A stretch of 42,487 nt of DNA, from assembly GCA_002323535.1 (NCBI GenBank), contig DCQT01000010.1, positions 1 through 42,487 on the forward strand, given 5' to 3'. The position numbers and the translations under genes are program-made. Source of the stretch: Bacteriovoracaceae bacterium UBA1511. GTDB taxonomy: Bacteria > Bdellovibrionota > Bacteriovoracia > Bacteriovoracales > Bacteriovoracaceae. Positions within the stretch are counted from its first letter, which is position 1, and each line of letters starts with the position of its first letter. The notes beneath the pieces are model-generated. The model saw only the letters and a list, made by a program, of their open reading frames with translations. It searched no databases and was not told where the DNA came from. Positions 25,076 to 33,787 of this stretch are shown here, piece by piece.

Positions 25076-26012
25076 TTCTCAAAAAGTAGGGGGTGTGTTT
25101 TTTTCAGGAGGAAAAAATGGTAGTTTTTATGGTGTTATACTAGAACTCTTTAAAGCTGAAGAGTCTAGATGGGTTATTAAGTCCTTATTTAACTCTGATA
25201 AAGTTGCCCCATCATTTAAAGAAGAGACATTTATTGAGTGGATATCAAGCTCGGGCTGTAAAAAATTTGTTACCGATATACCCATAGGTGAGTCTTTTTG
25301 CGGTGTCTGTACTCTTGATTGTCCCGGTCAAAGTAAATGCATAGACCCTAAGGTTAAAAATATAAATCTCTTAATTGATGATCTACTTGGAGAGGACCTT
25401 CTCCATTCTAGGGTGAGACCTAAAGAGTATGAGAGACTTAGAGAGAGCTTAAAGTCCTTTGATCACTCAAGGGATTGGTTTAATGAGAAAACTGAGCTCC
25501 CTCCATTATCACAATCCTTCAAAAGGAAATTAAAGGGAGGCTTTATTCCTTTTTGGCATAGAAGCATCGATCTATTTATTTGGATTGGTTTCTATGATCA
25601 GATGCTTAAAATTTTAAATTATTCTTTTGATAGTTTTGGACATACATCATTAATGATAATTAACAGATTTAAATATATAAAAAATCTCTTAGGTCCTTCT
25701 TACTCATTTTTTGAGTCAAATATAAATGTGGTGTTGATTCAACTTCTAAAAAATAAAATTATCGATAAGAATCACTTAAATGGCCTACGATTTCTCGATG
25801 AAACTACTATTGAGGATAAAAAATCTCTGGTTTTAAGCTTAGAAAATAATCTTAATTTGTTTGCTTATGAATCAGATATACTCGATTTAATCCTTGATCC
25901 AAAAATGGTACATGCCTTTCTATTGGCCATTTCGGGCAAGTCTCTTGTTGAAAACAATATTGTTAAATTACCTTCTTGGTGTGAGGAAAAGTTTCTAATT
26001 CCAACCTTTTAA
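25068..26012 (+). CDS. Cys-cluster protein coupled to the GHMP kinase, function unknown
   Basis: A 314-aa cytoplasmic protein with no signal peptide. A striking cluster, FCGVCTLDCPGQSKC, places C78, C81, C85 and C91 in a metal- or Fe-S-binding pattern just after a TDIPIGES strand. The first part (GGVFFSGGKNGSFYGVILELF, then VTDIPIG, then RVRPKEYERL) faintly resembles the RNase H-fold DUF429 proteins (strand - acidic 'DaPlg' - RpxE), but I am not sure. The C-terminal half is helical. The start lies inside the kinase gene, an eight-base overlap, so the two are made together and may share a pathway. It converges on a membrane-protein gene with a four-base overlap. Confidence 0.65.
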   Translation: MIDSQKVGGVFFSGGKNGSFYGVILELFKAEESRWVIKSLFNSDKVAPSFKEETFIEWISSSGCKKFVTDIPIGESFCGVCTLDCPGQSKCIDPKVKNINLLIDDLLGEDLLHSRVRPKEYERLRESLKSFDHSRDWFNEKTELPPLSQSFKRKLKGGFIPFWHRSIDLFIWIGFYDQMLKILNYSFDSFGHTSLMIINRFKYIKNLLGPSYSFFESNINVVLIQLLKNKIIDKNHLNGLRFLDETTIEDKKSLVLSLENNLNLFAYESDILDLILDPKMVHAFLLAISGKSLVENNIVKLPSWCEEKFLIPTF

Positions 26013-26506
26013 TTTACTTTTTTTCTCTTAGGCAAAATGGGGAAGTAGAAAAAGCCAGTGAAGTTAAAAAAGTATAATAGTCCGACTAGCAAAAAACCCA
26101 ATGAAATAACGGGAGAGGCCGATATCTTATTGATGATCATAAATAATGCTGAAAGTATTCCCATTGCAGAAACAAACCTCAGATAAAGGTATGTAATACG
26201 TTTTTCATTCACATAAAAAAGATAGATAATCACATGGGCGATAATTCCTAAAATAAAGAAAAGAATTATACTTTGAAGAAAAATTTCTAATATACCTTCA
26301 TTAAATTTTGGAGGAAGTTTAAGTCCTTGGTCCTCTACTGTCTTCTGAAATAATTCTTTAAACATGGGGTTATTTAATAGAACCTTAAGGTCTGTCTTCA
26401 TAGAGTAATATAGGTAGCCAGCGAAAGAGATGTCTCCAATGAGGAAAAATACCGCTGAGAGTAGACGAAATGACTTAGTTGTGAATTTACTATATAAAGT
26501 TCGCAT
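26009..26506 (-). CDS. Small inner-membrane protein, function unknown
   Basis: A 165-aa protein with four hydrophobic segments (about residues 15-34, 70-95, 107-124 and 130-155) and a soluble loop after the first. No family recognised. It is flanked by a convergent gene at its 3' end (four-base overlap) and a divergent exchanger gene only 23 bases from its start, so the two starts share a very small regulatory region. Confidence 0.6.
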   Translation of the reverse strand: MRTLYSKFTTKSFRLLSAVFFLIGDISFAGYLYYSMKTDLKVLLNNPMFKELFQKTVEDQGLKLPPKFNEGILEIFLQSIILFFILGIIAHVIIYLFYVNEKRITYLYLRFVSAMGILSALFMIINKISASPVISLGFLLVGLLYFFNFTGFFYFPILPKRKKVN

Positions 26507-26529
26507 AGAACTATTATGAGGAATAATTA

Positions 26530-27462
26530 ATGTTGGTGCAAGGTCTCTATTTTTTAATTGGTTTAATATCTTTATATTTTGGCGCTGACCTTTCTTTAGA
26601 ATCTGCAGAAAAAATAGGGAAGTCTTGGAAAATGAGCCCCCTGCTTATTGGCCTATTTATTGTAGGTTTCGGCACCTCTTTACCAGAGTTTTTTGTTTCT
26701 CAATTAGCATGCTTTCGCGGGCGTTACGATATGTCGATAGGTAATGTCATTGGCTCTAATGTCGCAAATATCTTTCTTGTGCTTGGGGTATGTGGCTTAT
26801 TTGCAAATCTTCAAACTAAAAATAAGCAGCTAATGCCTCAGCTTATGTTTCACTTATTTGTAACAGTTTTGTGTGGAGTTTTTGTGTATGCAGGGAGTAT
26901 AAGTTTTCTCTCTTTGTTCGTTTTCTCCACTTTGTTCTCTATTTATTTTTGGATGAACTTCAAAGGAAATAAGAACGAGGAAGAGAGTGAGTGCTTGGAA
27001 GAGGAGGACATCTCTGTTGGTATAAAGGAGTATTCGTTTTTACTTTTAGGGTTTGGAATGCTCTATGGCGGGGGAGAAGTTTTGGTCTATTCTGGCAGCA
27101 ATCTAGGTCTTCTTTTCGGTGTGAGTGAGTTTACAATTTCTGCGATATTAGTTGCCTTTGGAACAAGCTTCCCTGAACTAGTAACTTCATTAATAGCTTG
27201 TCGGCGTAAAAAAGATACTGATTTAATTGTTGGAAATATAATTGGGTCTAACGTATTTAATATTTGCTTTGTTCTCGGATCTGTCGGCATTTATCAATTT
27301 AATATTGTAGAAAACTACCTTTATGAATCACTACTTCTTTCACTTGTTTCTTTCATCTTTGTTTTTATGGGGCGAGGAGGTATACCTATTTCGAGGCTCG
27401 TTTCTATAATATTTCTATTGGTATATGTAGGCATTTCAACTTATTGGATCACTTATTCGTAG
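26530..27462 (+). CDS. Calcium/sodium antiporter, YrbG family
   Basis: A 310-aa inner-membrane exchanger of the CaCA superfamily. Two inverted alpha repeats are clear: GFGTSLPE (46-53) with GNVIGSNVAN (71-80), and AFGTSFPE (209-216) with GNIIGSN (235-241). These carry the Glu and Asn residues that bind Ca2+ and Na+. About ten membrane segments and an acidic central loop (EEESECLEEED, 150-160) fit the family, which exchanges Ca2+ for Na+ or H+. Its end overlaps the convergent smpB by ten bases. Confidence 0.93.
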   Translation: MLVQGLYFLIGLISLYFGADLSLESAEKIGKSWKMSPLLIGLFIVGFGTSLPEFFVSQLACFRGRYDMSIGNVIGSNVANIFLVLGVCGLFANLQTKNKQLMPQLMFHLFVTVLCGVFVYAGSISFLSLFVFSTLFSIYFWMNFKGNKNEEESECLEEEDISVGIKEYSFLLLGFGMLYGGGEVLVYSGSNLGLLFGVSEFTISAILVAFGTSFPELVTSLIACRRKKDTDLIVGNIIGSNVFNICFVLGSVGIYQFNIVENYLYESLLLSLVSFIFVFMGRGGIPISRLVSIIFLLVYVGISTYWITYS

Positions 27463-27902
27463 CGCCCTTGTCTTAACTTTTTTTCGACGTCTTTTTTAGC
27501 TTGATCGGCTCTTTTGTCATGTAGTTTCTTACCTTTCCCTAAAGCGATCTCCAATTTTACTAATGACTTTTTAAAATAAATAATCGTTGGTACGAGAGTC
27601 ATTCCCTCTGCTTTAATTTTGTGTTTTATCAGGTGAATTTCTTTACTGTTAAGCAACAACTTTCTTTTTCTATCTTCTTGATGATTATGAATGTTTCCAA
27701 ACTCGTATTGAGGAATGTGAAGGTTGTAGACCCAAGCTTCAAGGTTATTATCGATAGAAATATAAGCCTCAGCTATAGTCGCTTTACCAAGTCTTAGGCT
27801 CTTTACTTCCGTGCCTTGAAGCATCATTCCTGCCTCAAACCTCTCCTTGATCGAGTAATCGTAGGTAGCGCGTTTATTTTTTGCAATAATTTTGATTCCC
27901 AT
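27453..27902 (-). CDS. smpB: SsrA-binding protein SmpB
   Basis: SmpB binds tmRNA and brings it to stalled ribosomes in trans-translation. The 149-aa protein has the family blocks: KNKRATYDYSI, EAGMMLQGTEVKSLR, the KATIAEAYI segment, the RKRKLLL region, and the basic C-terminal tail (KKLHDKRADQAKKDVEKKLRQ) that mimics an mRNA helix in the A site. Length is normal. It is the last gene of a reverse-strand run after the FadL-like porin, nine bases downstream. I found no tmRNA gene in the window. Confidence 0.95.
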   Translation of the reverse strand: MGIKIIAKNKRATYDYSIKERFEAGMMLQGTEVKSLRLGKATIAEAYISIDNNLEAWVYNLHIPQYEFGNIHNHQEDRKRKLLLNSKEIHLIKHKIKAEGMTLVPTIIYFKKSLVKLEIALGKGKKLHDKRADQAKKDVEKKLRQGRYE

Positions 27903-27911
27903 TATTTTGCC

Positions 27912-29207
27912 TTAAAATTGGTAGGAGACTCCCAAGTTTATATTTAATATATCTCCACCGATAGTAAAGCCTGGAGCACCAATTTTTCTGCCCGCGCTGC
28001 CATTTTCTTGTCCTGAAGTTTTTAAAACATTAACTTCTTTTAATTTTTTAAGTTGAACTGAAGAGCAAATAGATAAGTTTCCAAAGCTTTTAGCTAACCC
28101 TAGATGATAGCTATTAATGTCTGTATCAATAGTATTACCAGCGCCCGAAAATTCACTATCAAAAGGCGATTGGTAAAAAGATAAGCCAGAAAGAATATCG
28201 AAGCTTGCTAATTTAATCATAAAACCAATGCTAGTGTTTATAGTGTTTCTTGTATTAATAACTTCGTAATTATTAGAACTAAGAACACTTGCCTCTTGAG
28301 TTAATTTAAGTTTTGGCGCTTGAAAGCCATCCCAAAGCATGTAGCTAGCACTGACGAAAGCAGAAAATAGTTTTTCCGAAGATTGCCATCCGTAGCTGAA
28401 CCTTATTTGATGAGGCTCAAAAAAAGCTAGGGATGAGCTAGCAAGGTCAAAAATTATTCTTGGATCAGTTGTTTGGCCAGTGACTGTTGCCTCGGCTGTC
28501 ATCTCCATACCTTGAAGTATCGTTGCGCTAAAGTTATGGGCATCTTTTTTAAAATTAACTGATCCTACTAAGCCGACTTTTGGAAAGATGTTGGCTTTGG
28601 CCCTGCCGGAGGAGCCAAAAGAGGTTCCATTGAGACTTGCATTCGCCTCAATATCTGCTTCCAATTTAAAACCAAACCTTGAGCCAATAGCATAAGATAT
28701 ATGATCGATTTTTGTTCCAATAGATACCAAACCGTCAAGTCTCCTGACTCTAGATCTATACATTACATATTCAGGTAATTCAGTAGAGCCACTGTCAAAT
28801 TTCGCTAGGTAGAGTAGAGGAGTGAAGAGGGATACTCCAACAACAAGATCTTTATTTTTATAATTTAATGGAATTACCCCATGAATCTGTCCCATTGATA
28901 TACGTTCGTAATCATTTGAGACGGATCCTGTTTTCTCACCACTTTGCGAATTGGTATCATTTTGAATAACAATGTCATTAATAGAATTAAATTTAAACTC
29001 TGTACTGGAGGCACTTAAAGAAATAGCAGGACTAGAATACTGTGTCGCTAGGGCCGGGTGATAGAAATGTGACTCCGGGCTAAGGTTATATGGATTTGCC
29101 TGATTACCAACCCCCATCGTTCCAGGGCCTCCGGAAATTGAGTCTCCAAAATTAGCAAATAATTGAAGTGGTATAAGCGCGAAAATGAAAATTGATATTT
29201 TACGCAT
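27912..29207 (-). CDS. FadL/OmpP1-like outer-membrane protein
   Basis: A 431-aa outer-membrane protein with a signal peptide (residues 1-18, LQLFA cleavage) and a glycine-rich N-terminal segment GPGTMGVGNQANPYNLSPES resembling the hatch of FadL porins, where 'N.PA..' is typical. The rest alternates polar and hydrophobic residues as beta-strands and ends in the C-terminal phenylalanine YQF recognised by the BAM complex. FadL proteins import hydrophobic compounds such as fatty acids; the substrate here is not known. The start overlaps the rsmA stop by eight bases, a gene pairing without an obvious functional link. Confidence 0.8.
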   Translation of the reverse strand: MRKISIFIFALIPLQLFANFGDSISGGPGTMGVGNQANPYNLSPESHFYHPALATQYSSPAISLSASSTEFKFNSINDIVIQNDTNSQSGEKTGSVSNDYERISMGQIHGVIPLNYKNKDLVVGVSLFTPLLYLAKFDSGSTELPEYVMYRSRVRRLDGLVSIGTKIDHISYAIGSRFGFKLEADIEANASLNGTSFGSSGRAKANIFPKVGLVGSVNFKKDAHNFSATILQGMEMTAEATVTGQTTDPRIIFDLASSSLAFFEPHQIRFSYGWQSSEKLFSAFVSASYMLWDGFQAPKLKLTQEASVLSSNNYEVINTRNTINTSIGFMIKLASFDILSGLSFYQSPFDSEFSGAGNTIDTDINSYHLGLAKSFGNLSICSSVQLKKLKEVNVLKTSGQENGSAGRKIGAPGFTIGGDILNINLGVSYQF

Positions 29208-30024
29208 GATTTTTCCTTAGGTGTAGATAAAGATCATGAACTTGGGAAAGGGTTAATCTTTCAGATCTTATATTTTTAGGAATATCTGTTTTTTCAAAAA
29301 CTTCTTCAAGGTTTTTTACCCCAGATATTTGTTTTAATATTTTTCCAATTTGTTTCCTTCTTTGTCCAAAAAGAATGCGGAGAAACCTTTCATAGTCATC
29401 CCAAGACTCAAGTGGTATTTTGGTGCTATTTTTTCTTTTAAGGGAAATAACAGTGGAATCAACTTTTGGAGGAGGAGTGAAGTGCCCCGGAGGAACGTTA
29501 ATAAGGTGACTCACATCAAAGTAAGTGGATACTAGGGCGAAAAGAGAATTCATTTCTTTTTGCTTTTGTTTTTCACTAAACATATCAATACAAACTTTCT
29601 GTGCCACTTCTTTTTGAAACATTAGAGTGAAGTAACCTATTTTTTCCCATCGTAAGTACTTTAACATTATTGGAGTTCCGACATTGTATGGTAAGTTACT
29701 GACAAACCACCAAGACTCCGGAGTAGCATTTTTTAAAAAAATATCATCCGAACTAATTTCAAGGGCGTCACCTTGGTGAAGAATGACCGTGTCGCTTAAA
29801 TTATTTAAGATCTCTGTAAATCTCGAGTCTTTTTCAATGAGAATTAAAGGTTTAGGCTTCTTTGCTAGAGTTTTTGTTAGCGTTCCTGGACCAGGCCCAA
29901 CTTCAATTATTCCATCGTATAGGCCGTCAAAATCATTACATATTTTTTCAATCGTGTTTTGATTATTAAGATAGTGCTGTCCGAGCTTCTTATTTGGCGC
30001 AGGGATCAATGAATCATTTGTCAT
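29200..30024 (-). CDS. rsmA: 16S rRNA dimethyladenosine transferase RsmA (KsgA)
   Basis: Dimethylates two adjacent adenines in the 3' helix-45 loop of 16S rRNA using S-adenosylmethionine, and acts as a late 30S assembly checkpoint. The 274-aa protein has KLGQHYL (13-19), the SAM motif EVGPGPGTLT (41-50) and the catalytic NLPYNVGTPI (110-119), all diagnostic. Length is typical. The start overlaps the tsaD stop by 11 bases and the stop overlaps the porin start, so it is translated within a coupled run. Confidence 0.95.
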   Translation of the reverse strand: MTNDSLIPAPNKKLGQHYLNNQNTIEKICNDFDGLYDGIIEVGPGPGTLTKTLAKKPKPLILIEKDSRFTEILNNLSDTVILHQGDALEISSDDIFLKNATPESWWFVSNLPYNVGTPIMLKYLRWEKIGYFTLMFQKEVAQKVCIDMFSEKQKQKEMNSLFALVSTYFDVSHLINVPPGHFTPPPKVDSTVISLKRKNSTKIPLESWDDYERFLRILFGQRRKQIGKILKQISGVKNLEEVFEKTDIPKNIRSERLTLSQVHDLYLHLRKNHA

Positions 30025-31054
30025 TTTGAATATCCCTTTTTTGAATAAATCTGTTCCTTGCGTCTAGTTTTAAACAATCCGGAAAAGGAATACTTTTAGA
30101 CGTCGTTCGAGCAGCGTAATTCGCAACCATAGCGCCGTTATCCGTACAAAACCTGGGCTCGACGATGTAAACGTTTTTGAAATTTTCTTTTAAAACTTCT
30201 CTTAACCTAGAGTTACAGGCTACACCGCCTCCAAGTACGATAGGGGATTTCTTTGGCAAGACAGTTAGTTCTAATACTTCTTTAGTTTTTAGTTTTATTG
30301 CTTCAACAATTGACTCTTGGTAACTAGCGCACAAATTAGAAAGAGAGTTTTCACTTTTAATAATTTCTGGCCTTAGTTCTATAAGTCTTCTTAAAGCAGA
30401 CTTGACTCCGGAAAAAGATAAGCGGCCATCTTTAGAGTTTTTTAATCCAATAGGAAAGCTATAGGCATTGGTGTCACCTGTTTTTGATTTTTCATCAATC
30501 TCCTTTCCTGCAGGGTAATTTAATCCCATTAATTTGCCGCCTTTATCAAAAGCTTCACCAGCTGCATCGTCAATAGTAGAAGATAAAACTTTGAAGTTTG
30601 TCGGAGAGTGAACCTCACAAAAAAGACTATGTCCTCCGCTGAAAAGTAAGCCCAAATAGGGATAAGAAATTTCTTCCGTCAAATGTATCGCTTCAAGGTG
30701 AGCGAAAAGATGATTCACTGGTACGATTGGTTTTTTCTTTAAAAGGGATATGGTTTTTGCTGCGTTCAGGCCAGTAAGTAACGGACCCAGCAAGCCTGGA
30801 TTTGTAGTTACACCAATTTGATCAATATCATCTAGAGAGAGACTTGCTTCATCTAGGCATAAACTTAGTAGAGGGGTGATTTTATCTAAGTGATTTCTCG
30901 CAGCGATTTCAGGGACGACGCCACCCCACCTCTGGAGTATCTTTTCAGAGGAGAAACTATTAAGAGTCAATACCTTTGGTTTAAGGTTTTTCTTTGTTTC
31001 TAAGATACAAATGCTCGTATCATCGCAACTGGTTTCGATGCCTAGAGTGATCAA
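30014..31054 (-). CDS. tsaD: tRNA N6-adenosine threonylcarbamoyltransferase TsaD
   Basis: Transfers the threonylcarbamoyl group to A37 of ANN-decoding tRNAs, working with TsaB, TsaE and TsaC (not in this window). The 346-aa protein has GIETSCDDTS (5-14), the metal ligands in NHLFAH (H115, H119), the SGGHS loop near residue 137 and GGGVACN near the C-terminus. The translation start is a TTG with GGAGG close upstream. A well-formed promoter lies just ahead, so tsaD-rsmA-porin-smpB can be transcribed independently of the upstream envelope genes. Confidence 0.95.
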   Translation of the reverse strand: MITLGIETSCDDTSICILETKKNLKPKVLTLNSFSSEKILQRWGGVVPEIAARNHLDKITPLLSLCLDEASLSLDDIDQIGVTTNPGLLGPLLTGLNAAKTISLLKKKPIVPVNHLFAHLEAIHLTEEISYPYLGLLFSGGHSLFCEVHSPTNFKVLSSTIDDAAGEAFDKGGKLMGLNYPAGKEIDEKSKTGDTNAYSFPIGLKNSKDGRLSFSGVKSALRRLIELRPEIIKSENSLSNLCASYQESIVEAIKLKTKEVLELTVLPKKSPIVLGGGVACNSRLREVLKENFKNVYIVEPRFCTDNGAMVANYAARTTSKSIPFPDCLKLDARNRFIQKRDIQNDK

Positions 31055-31078
31055 TATTCCTCCAAAATAATGCGCTTT

Positions 31079-31107
31079 GTTATAGTGTTTTCACGCGTTT
31101 ATGGCAA
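31079..31107 (-). promoter_or_regulatory. Promoter candidate for tsaD
   Basis: On the reverse strand, TTGCCA (31107-31102) and TATAAC (31084-31079) are separated by exactly 17 bases and lie 25 bases before the tsaD start. This is one of the best sigma70-like matches in the window. Confidence 0.5.
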
Positions 31108-31119
31108 GAATATTTGAAA

Positions 31120-32679
31120 TTATTCCTCGGTTTTAGGGCATTTGACCTTATCCCAGGCGGCTAAAAAGGCTTTTTCGTTAAGGCTTTCTCCGTCAGAGTA
31201 CCAGTGCTCTGACTGATCTGAGTTATGACAACTTAGACATTTATTTTTTATGTCTTGGAAACTCTCTTTTTTAGCATTTTCCCCGTCTAGGTGTTCGGGG
31301 TCATATGAGTGGCAATTTAAGCATTGAACGTTGGCATAGTTATGGGAGACATTCAGCTTTAAGTCTACATTGTACCAATGCTCGGAGTATTCAAATCTTT
31401 GCTTATCACTCCAGTCGCGGATTGATTCATCAGGACCTTTTTTAGAAAATACTTCCTTCCAGTAACTACTATCAACTGGTTTATTAGATGAAATAACCAT
31501 GTCGGCTACATTGTTGAAACCATTTTTTTCACCCAAGAAAACTGAGTGGCATTTAAGGCAGTCTAGATTGTTTTCACTATCGTTTTTTACCAGAGTTTTG
31601 TAAGCGAGAGAATGTGCTGTTTTTTGCCAAAAGGTGCCTTGGGTGTCGTGGCAATCCATACAAGTAGTTGCAGTGGGTATTCGGTTCTCAGTATTTGAGC
31701 TGGACAGTATTTTTGAGTTCCTTTTTTGCTCAGTCTTTTGAATTTGATTTAATTTTTTTTGAAATGAATCCACAAATTTAGTTAAGGGATTATTTGGTAC
31801 TTTTTGTGCGAGATCTTGATTAACTTCATGGAAACTGAAAGTAACTTCAGAGCTATTTTTGGAGAATGTTAAGTCTCCAATATAATGATTTCTGGAAAGC
31901 ACTTGAACAAGCTTAGTACTACCGACATCTACAGTTTTTTGAGTGAAGTTTTGTGAGTGTGAACCGATAATCCAATCAATTTCTGGAATTTTCTGAGCTG
32001 TTATTTTGTCTTCTTTCATTCCAGAGTGGGATAGTAATATTAGATGATGAAATTTATTAGATTTGTTGTATCCCTCTTTTTCTAGGAGAGAGATTTGATC
32101 CTTAATTGATTTAACATGCTCGTGTACTTTAAGGTTTACATATTCATTGGTAAAAAGTTTTGAACTACTAATACCGAGAAAGTATATCCTATGTTTTTGG
32201 AATTTGTACTTTTTGAATTTTATTAAATTGAGTTTTGGTGAACTAAGATTGGTGCCTAGTAGGTCGAAGCTCTGATTCTCCATTATGTTTACGAGGCTAT
32301 CAACGCCAAAAGCCAAATCCTGATCTCCTAATACTTTCAATCTTAATTTTGACATAGACAAGGCTGTTGCTAGGTTTTTTGCGCGAAAAACCTGTGACTC
32401 TTTTTCATCCAGCATGGGAAAGTTTTGTTTGAAGAATGCGTCTCCGCTGTCAACAAAGATAAATTCAGACTTTTTATTGAAATCACTTAGAAGTCCATAA
32501 AGATGATTAATTCCTCCTAGTGGAAATTGTCTGCAACCACATGGTTCCAATTCCGCATTTATATTCCCTGTGAATAATATCTTCAATGACTCTTTGGATT
32601 CATCTAGTGCATTTTTTGGTGATTGTTGTTTAAAACAAGATGCACTAATCATGATAAGAATAAGAGAAAAGATTTTCAT
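31120..32679 (-). CDS. Metallophosphatase-like domain fused to a tetraheme cytochrome c
   Basis: A 519-aa lipoprotein (lipobox ending SASC, C15) with two parts. The first 290 residues follow the 5'-nucleotidase/UshA metallophosphatase pattern: ILFTGNINAELEPCGC near 34-49, PLGGI, FVDSGD, VLGDQDLAFG, LLSHSGM and IIGSHS. Some expected metal ligands look altered (no DxH in the first motif; no GNHE). The C-terminal part has four CxxCH heme sites (C340, C374, C453, C481) plus additional histidines (TAHS, SHNYAN) that could be axial ligands, resembling cytochrome c554-type proteins. It would be envelope-anchored and redox-active. It lies between a CpoB-like gene (18 bases upstream) and tsaD (65 bases downstream). 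Related fusions exist; their function is not established. Confidence 0.82.
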   Translation of the reverse strand: MKIFSLILIMISASCFKQQSPKNALDESKESLKILFTGNINAELEPCGCRQFPLGGINHLYGLLSDFNKKSEFIFVDSGDAFFKQNFPMLDEKESQVFRAKNLATALSMSKLRLKVLGDQDLAFGVDSLVNIMENQSFDLLGTNLSSPKLNLIKFKKYKFQKHRIYFLGISSSKLFTNEYVNLKVHEHVKSIKDQISLLEKEGYNKSNKFHHLILLSHSGMKEDKITAQKIPEIDWIIGSHSQNFTQKTVDVGSTKLVQVLSRNHYIGDLTFSKNSSEVTFSFHEVNQDLAQKVPNNPLTKFVDSFQKKLNQIQKTEQKRNSKILSSSNTENRIPTATTCMDCHDTQGTFWQKTAHSLAYKTLVKNDSENNLDCLKCHSVFLGEKNGFNNVADMVISSNKPVDSSYWKEVFSKKGPDESIRDWSDKQRFEYSEHWYNVDLKLNVSHNYANVQCLNCHSYDPEHLDGENAKKESFQDIKNKCLSCHNSDQSEHWYSDGESLNEKAFLAAWDKVKCPKTEE

Positions 32680-32697
32680 TAAAAGGCCAGGGTTAAA

Positions 32698-33489
32698 TTA
32701 CAAAAGCTTTTGTGCTTTTTTAGTATACCTTGACTTTGGAAATTTTTCTTTCAATAGGTTGAACGTTTGGCTCATCATTTCTTTATTTTTCAAGTGTTTA
32801 AAACTTAAGCCTAGGTGGTATAAACCAGAAGAGTTTAGCCCACTGTCAGGAAACTCAGTAAATAATTTAGATAAGTAAACTTGAGAGTTTTGATAGTCTT
32901 TTTGGATAAAATAAATAATACCAATGTTGTGATAGACTCTTGGTTTTTCAGAGCTTTTGAGCTTGTAAGTTTTAGGGTTATTTAAAATTTCTTGAAATTG
33001 AGACAAAGCGACATCATATTTTTTATGCTGATAGAGCTTTATGGCATTTTTAAGACTTATTTTGGATGATGCTTTTTCGATGTCCACTTCAGAGTTGATA
33101 GATTTTAACTCTTTAAGAACTTTAGCGGTATAAGATTTTTGTTCATTACTAAGTTTAGCTAGTTTTTCTAAATCTTCTTGGTTTTTTGCAATTTTACCAG
33201 AGCTAATGGTTTGAAGTTCTTCAATTCTTGCAATTTGTTGCTTGATTTCATTTACAGTTGCTTCAAGTGAAATAGTTTCTTGATACTCATTTTCCTCAAT
33301 TTTGCCGCTGACAGTGCCTAAGGACCTCTCTATTCTTTGAGTCGCAAGAAGTAACCCTTTAACAATTTTTTGTTGTCCTTGCATTTCTTTATTAAGTTTT
33401 TTCAACAGTTCTCTTCTCTCGATTTCTTCTTGTGTGGCACATGAAGAGATGAAAATAACTAATAGGCAGCTAATTATTCTGTATTTCAT
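32698..33489 (-). CDS. CpoB/YbgF-like TPR lipoprotein
   Basis: A 263-aa lipoprotein. The ATG at 33489 leads straight into a lipoprotein signal with C17 (FISSC); the open frame continues upstream to 33531 but without a signal. After the anchor come a long coiled coil (about residues 20-145) and a C-terminal TPR-type domain with KLYQHKKYDVALSQFQEIL, PRVYHNIGIIYFIQKDYQNS and GLYHLGLSFKHL, the YbgF/CpoB arrangement that links outer-membrane constriction to peptidoglycan synthesis. The position beside pal supports this. CpoB of E. coli is not a lipoprotein, so this version is membrane-anchored. It overlaps the preceding lipoprotein gene by 20 bases. Confidence 0.78.
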   Translation of the reverse strand: MKYRIISCLLVIFISSCATQEEIERRELLKKLNKEMQGQQKIVKGLLLATQRIERSLGTVSGKIEENEYQETISLEATVNEIKQQIARIEELQTISSGKIAKNQEDLEKLAKLSNEQKSYTAKVLKELKSINSEVDIEKASSKISLKNAIKLYQHKKYDVALSQFQEILNNPKTYKLKSSEKPRVYHNIGIIYFIQKDYQNSQVYLSKLFTEFPDSGLNSSGLYHLGLSFKHLKNKEMMSQTFNLLKEKFPKSRYTKKAQKLL

Positions 33490-33787
33490 TAAACGTTTCT
33501 TTTTTGTTAGCGTCGAACTCAGCCATTTCACTAAACTTTATGGATAGCTCAGCATATTGCTTTGCCTTATCAAAATACTTTCTTCTGTAACTGCCTTTTG
33601 CCTTTAGATAGTAATATTCTGCTTTTCTGTAAAGACTTGGTGAAATTGTCTGAGCTTTTGCAAGCTTTGCAGCTTTAAAAGCCGCGGCTGCGAAACTCAT
33701 TTCTTTTTTTGGCCGGGTAGCCGTGATAGCGCACCCGGTGATAAAAATAAGAGCGATTGTTAGAAGATTACTTCGCAATAATGACAA
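33470..33787 (-). CDS. DUF4398-like small lipoprotein between pal and the CpoB-like gene
   Basis: A 105-aa lipoprotein in frame from a TTG at 33787 (AGGA just upstream) with a lipobox FITGC (C19). A TTG at 33778 inside the pal stop region is an alternative start. The mature 87 residues form two helices with AAAAFKAAKLAKAQTISPSLYRKAEYYYLKAKGSYRRKYFDKAKQYAELSIKFSEMAE, a pattern like the DUF4398 helical-hairpin lipoproteins often found beside OmpA/Pal proteins. It overlaps pal upstream and the CpoB-like gene downstream, so all three are probably translated together. Confidence 0.68.
   Translation of the reverse strand: MSLLRSNLLTIALIFITGCAITATRPKKEMSFAAAAFKAAKLAKAQTISPSLYRKAEYYYLKAKGSYRRKYFDKAKQYAELSIKFSEMAEFDANKKETFNEIQNN

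Noticed and set aside
27453..27902. tmRNA gene near smpB
   Set aside because: I searched the flanks by eye for a tRNA-like acceptor and tag frame and found none; smpB and ssrA are often unlinked.
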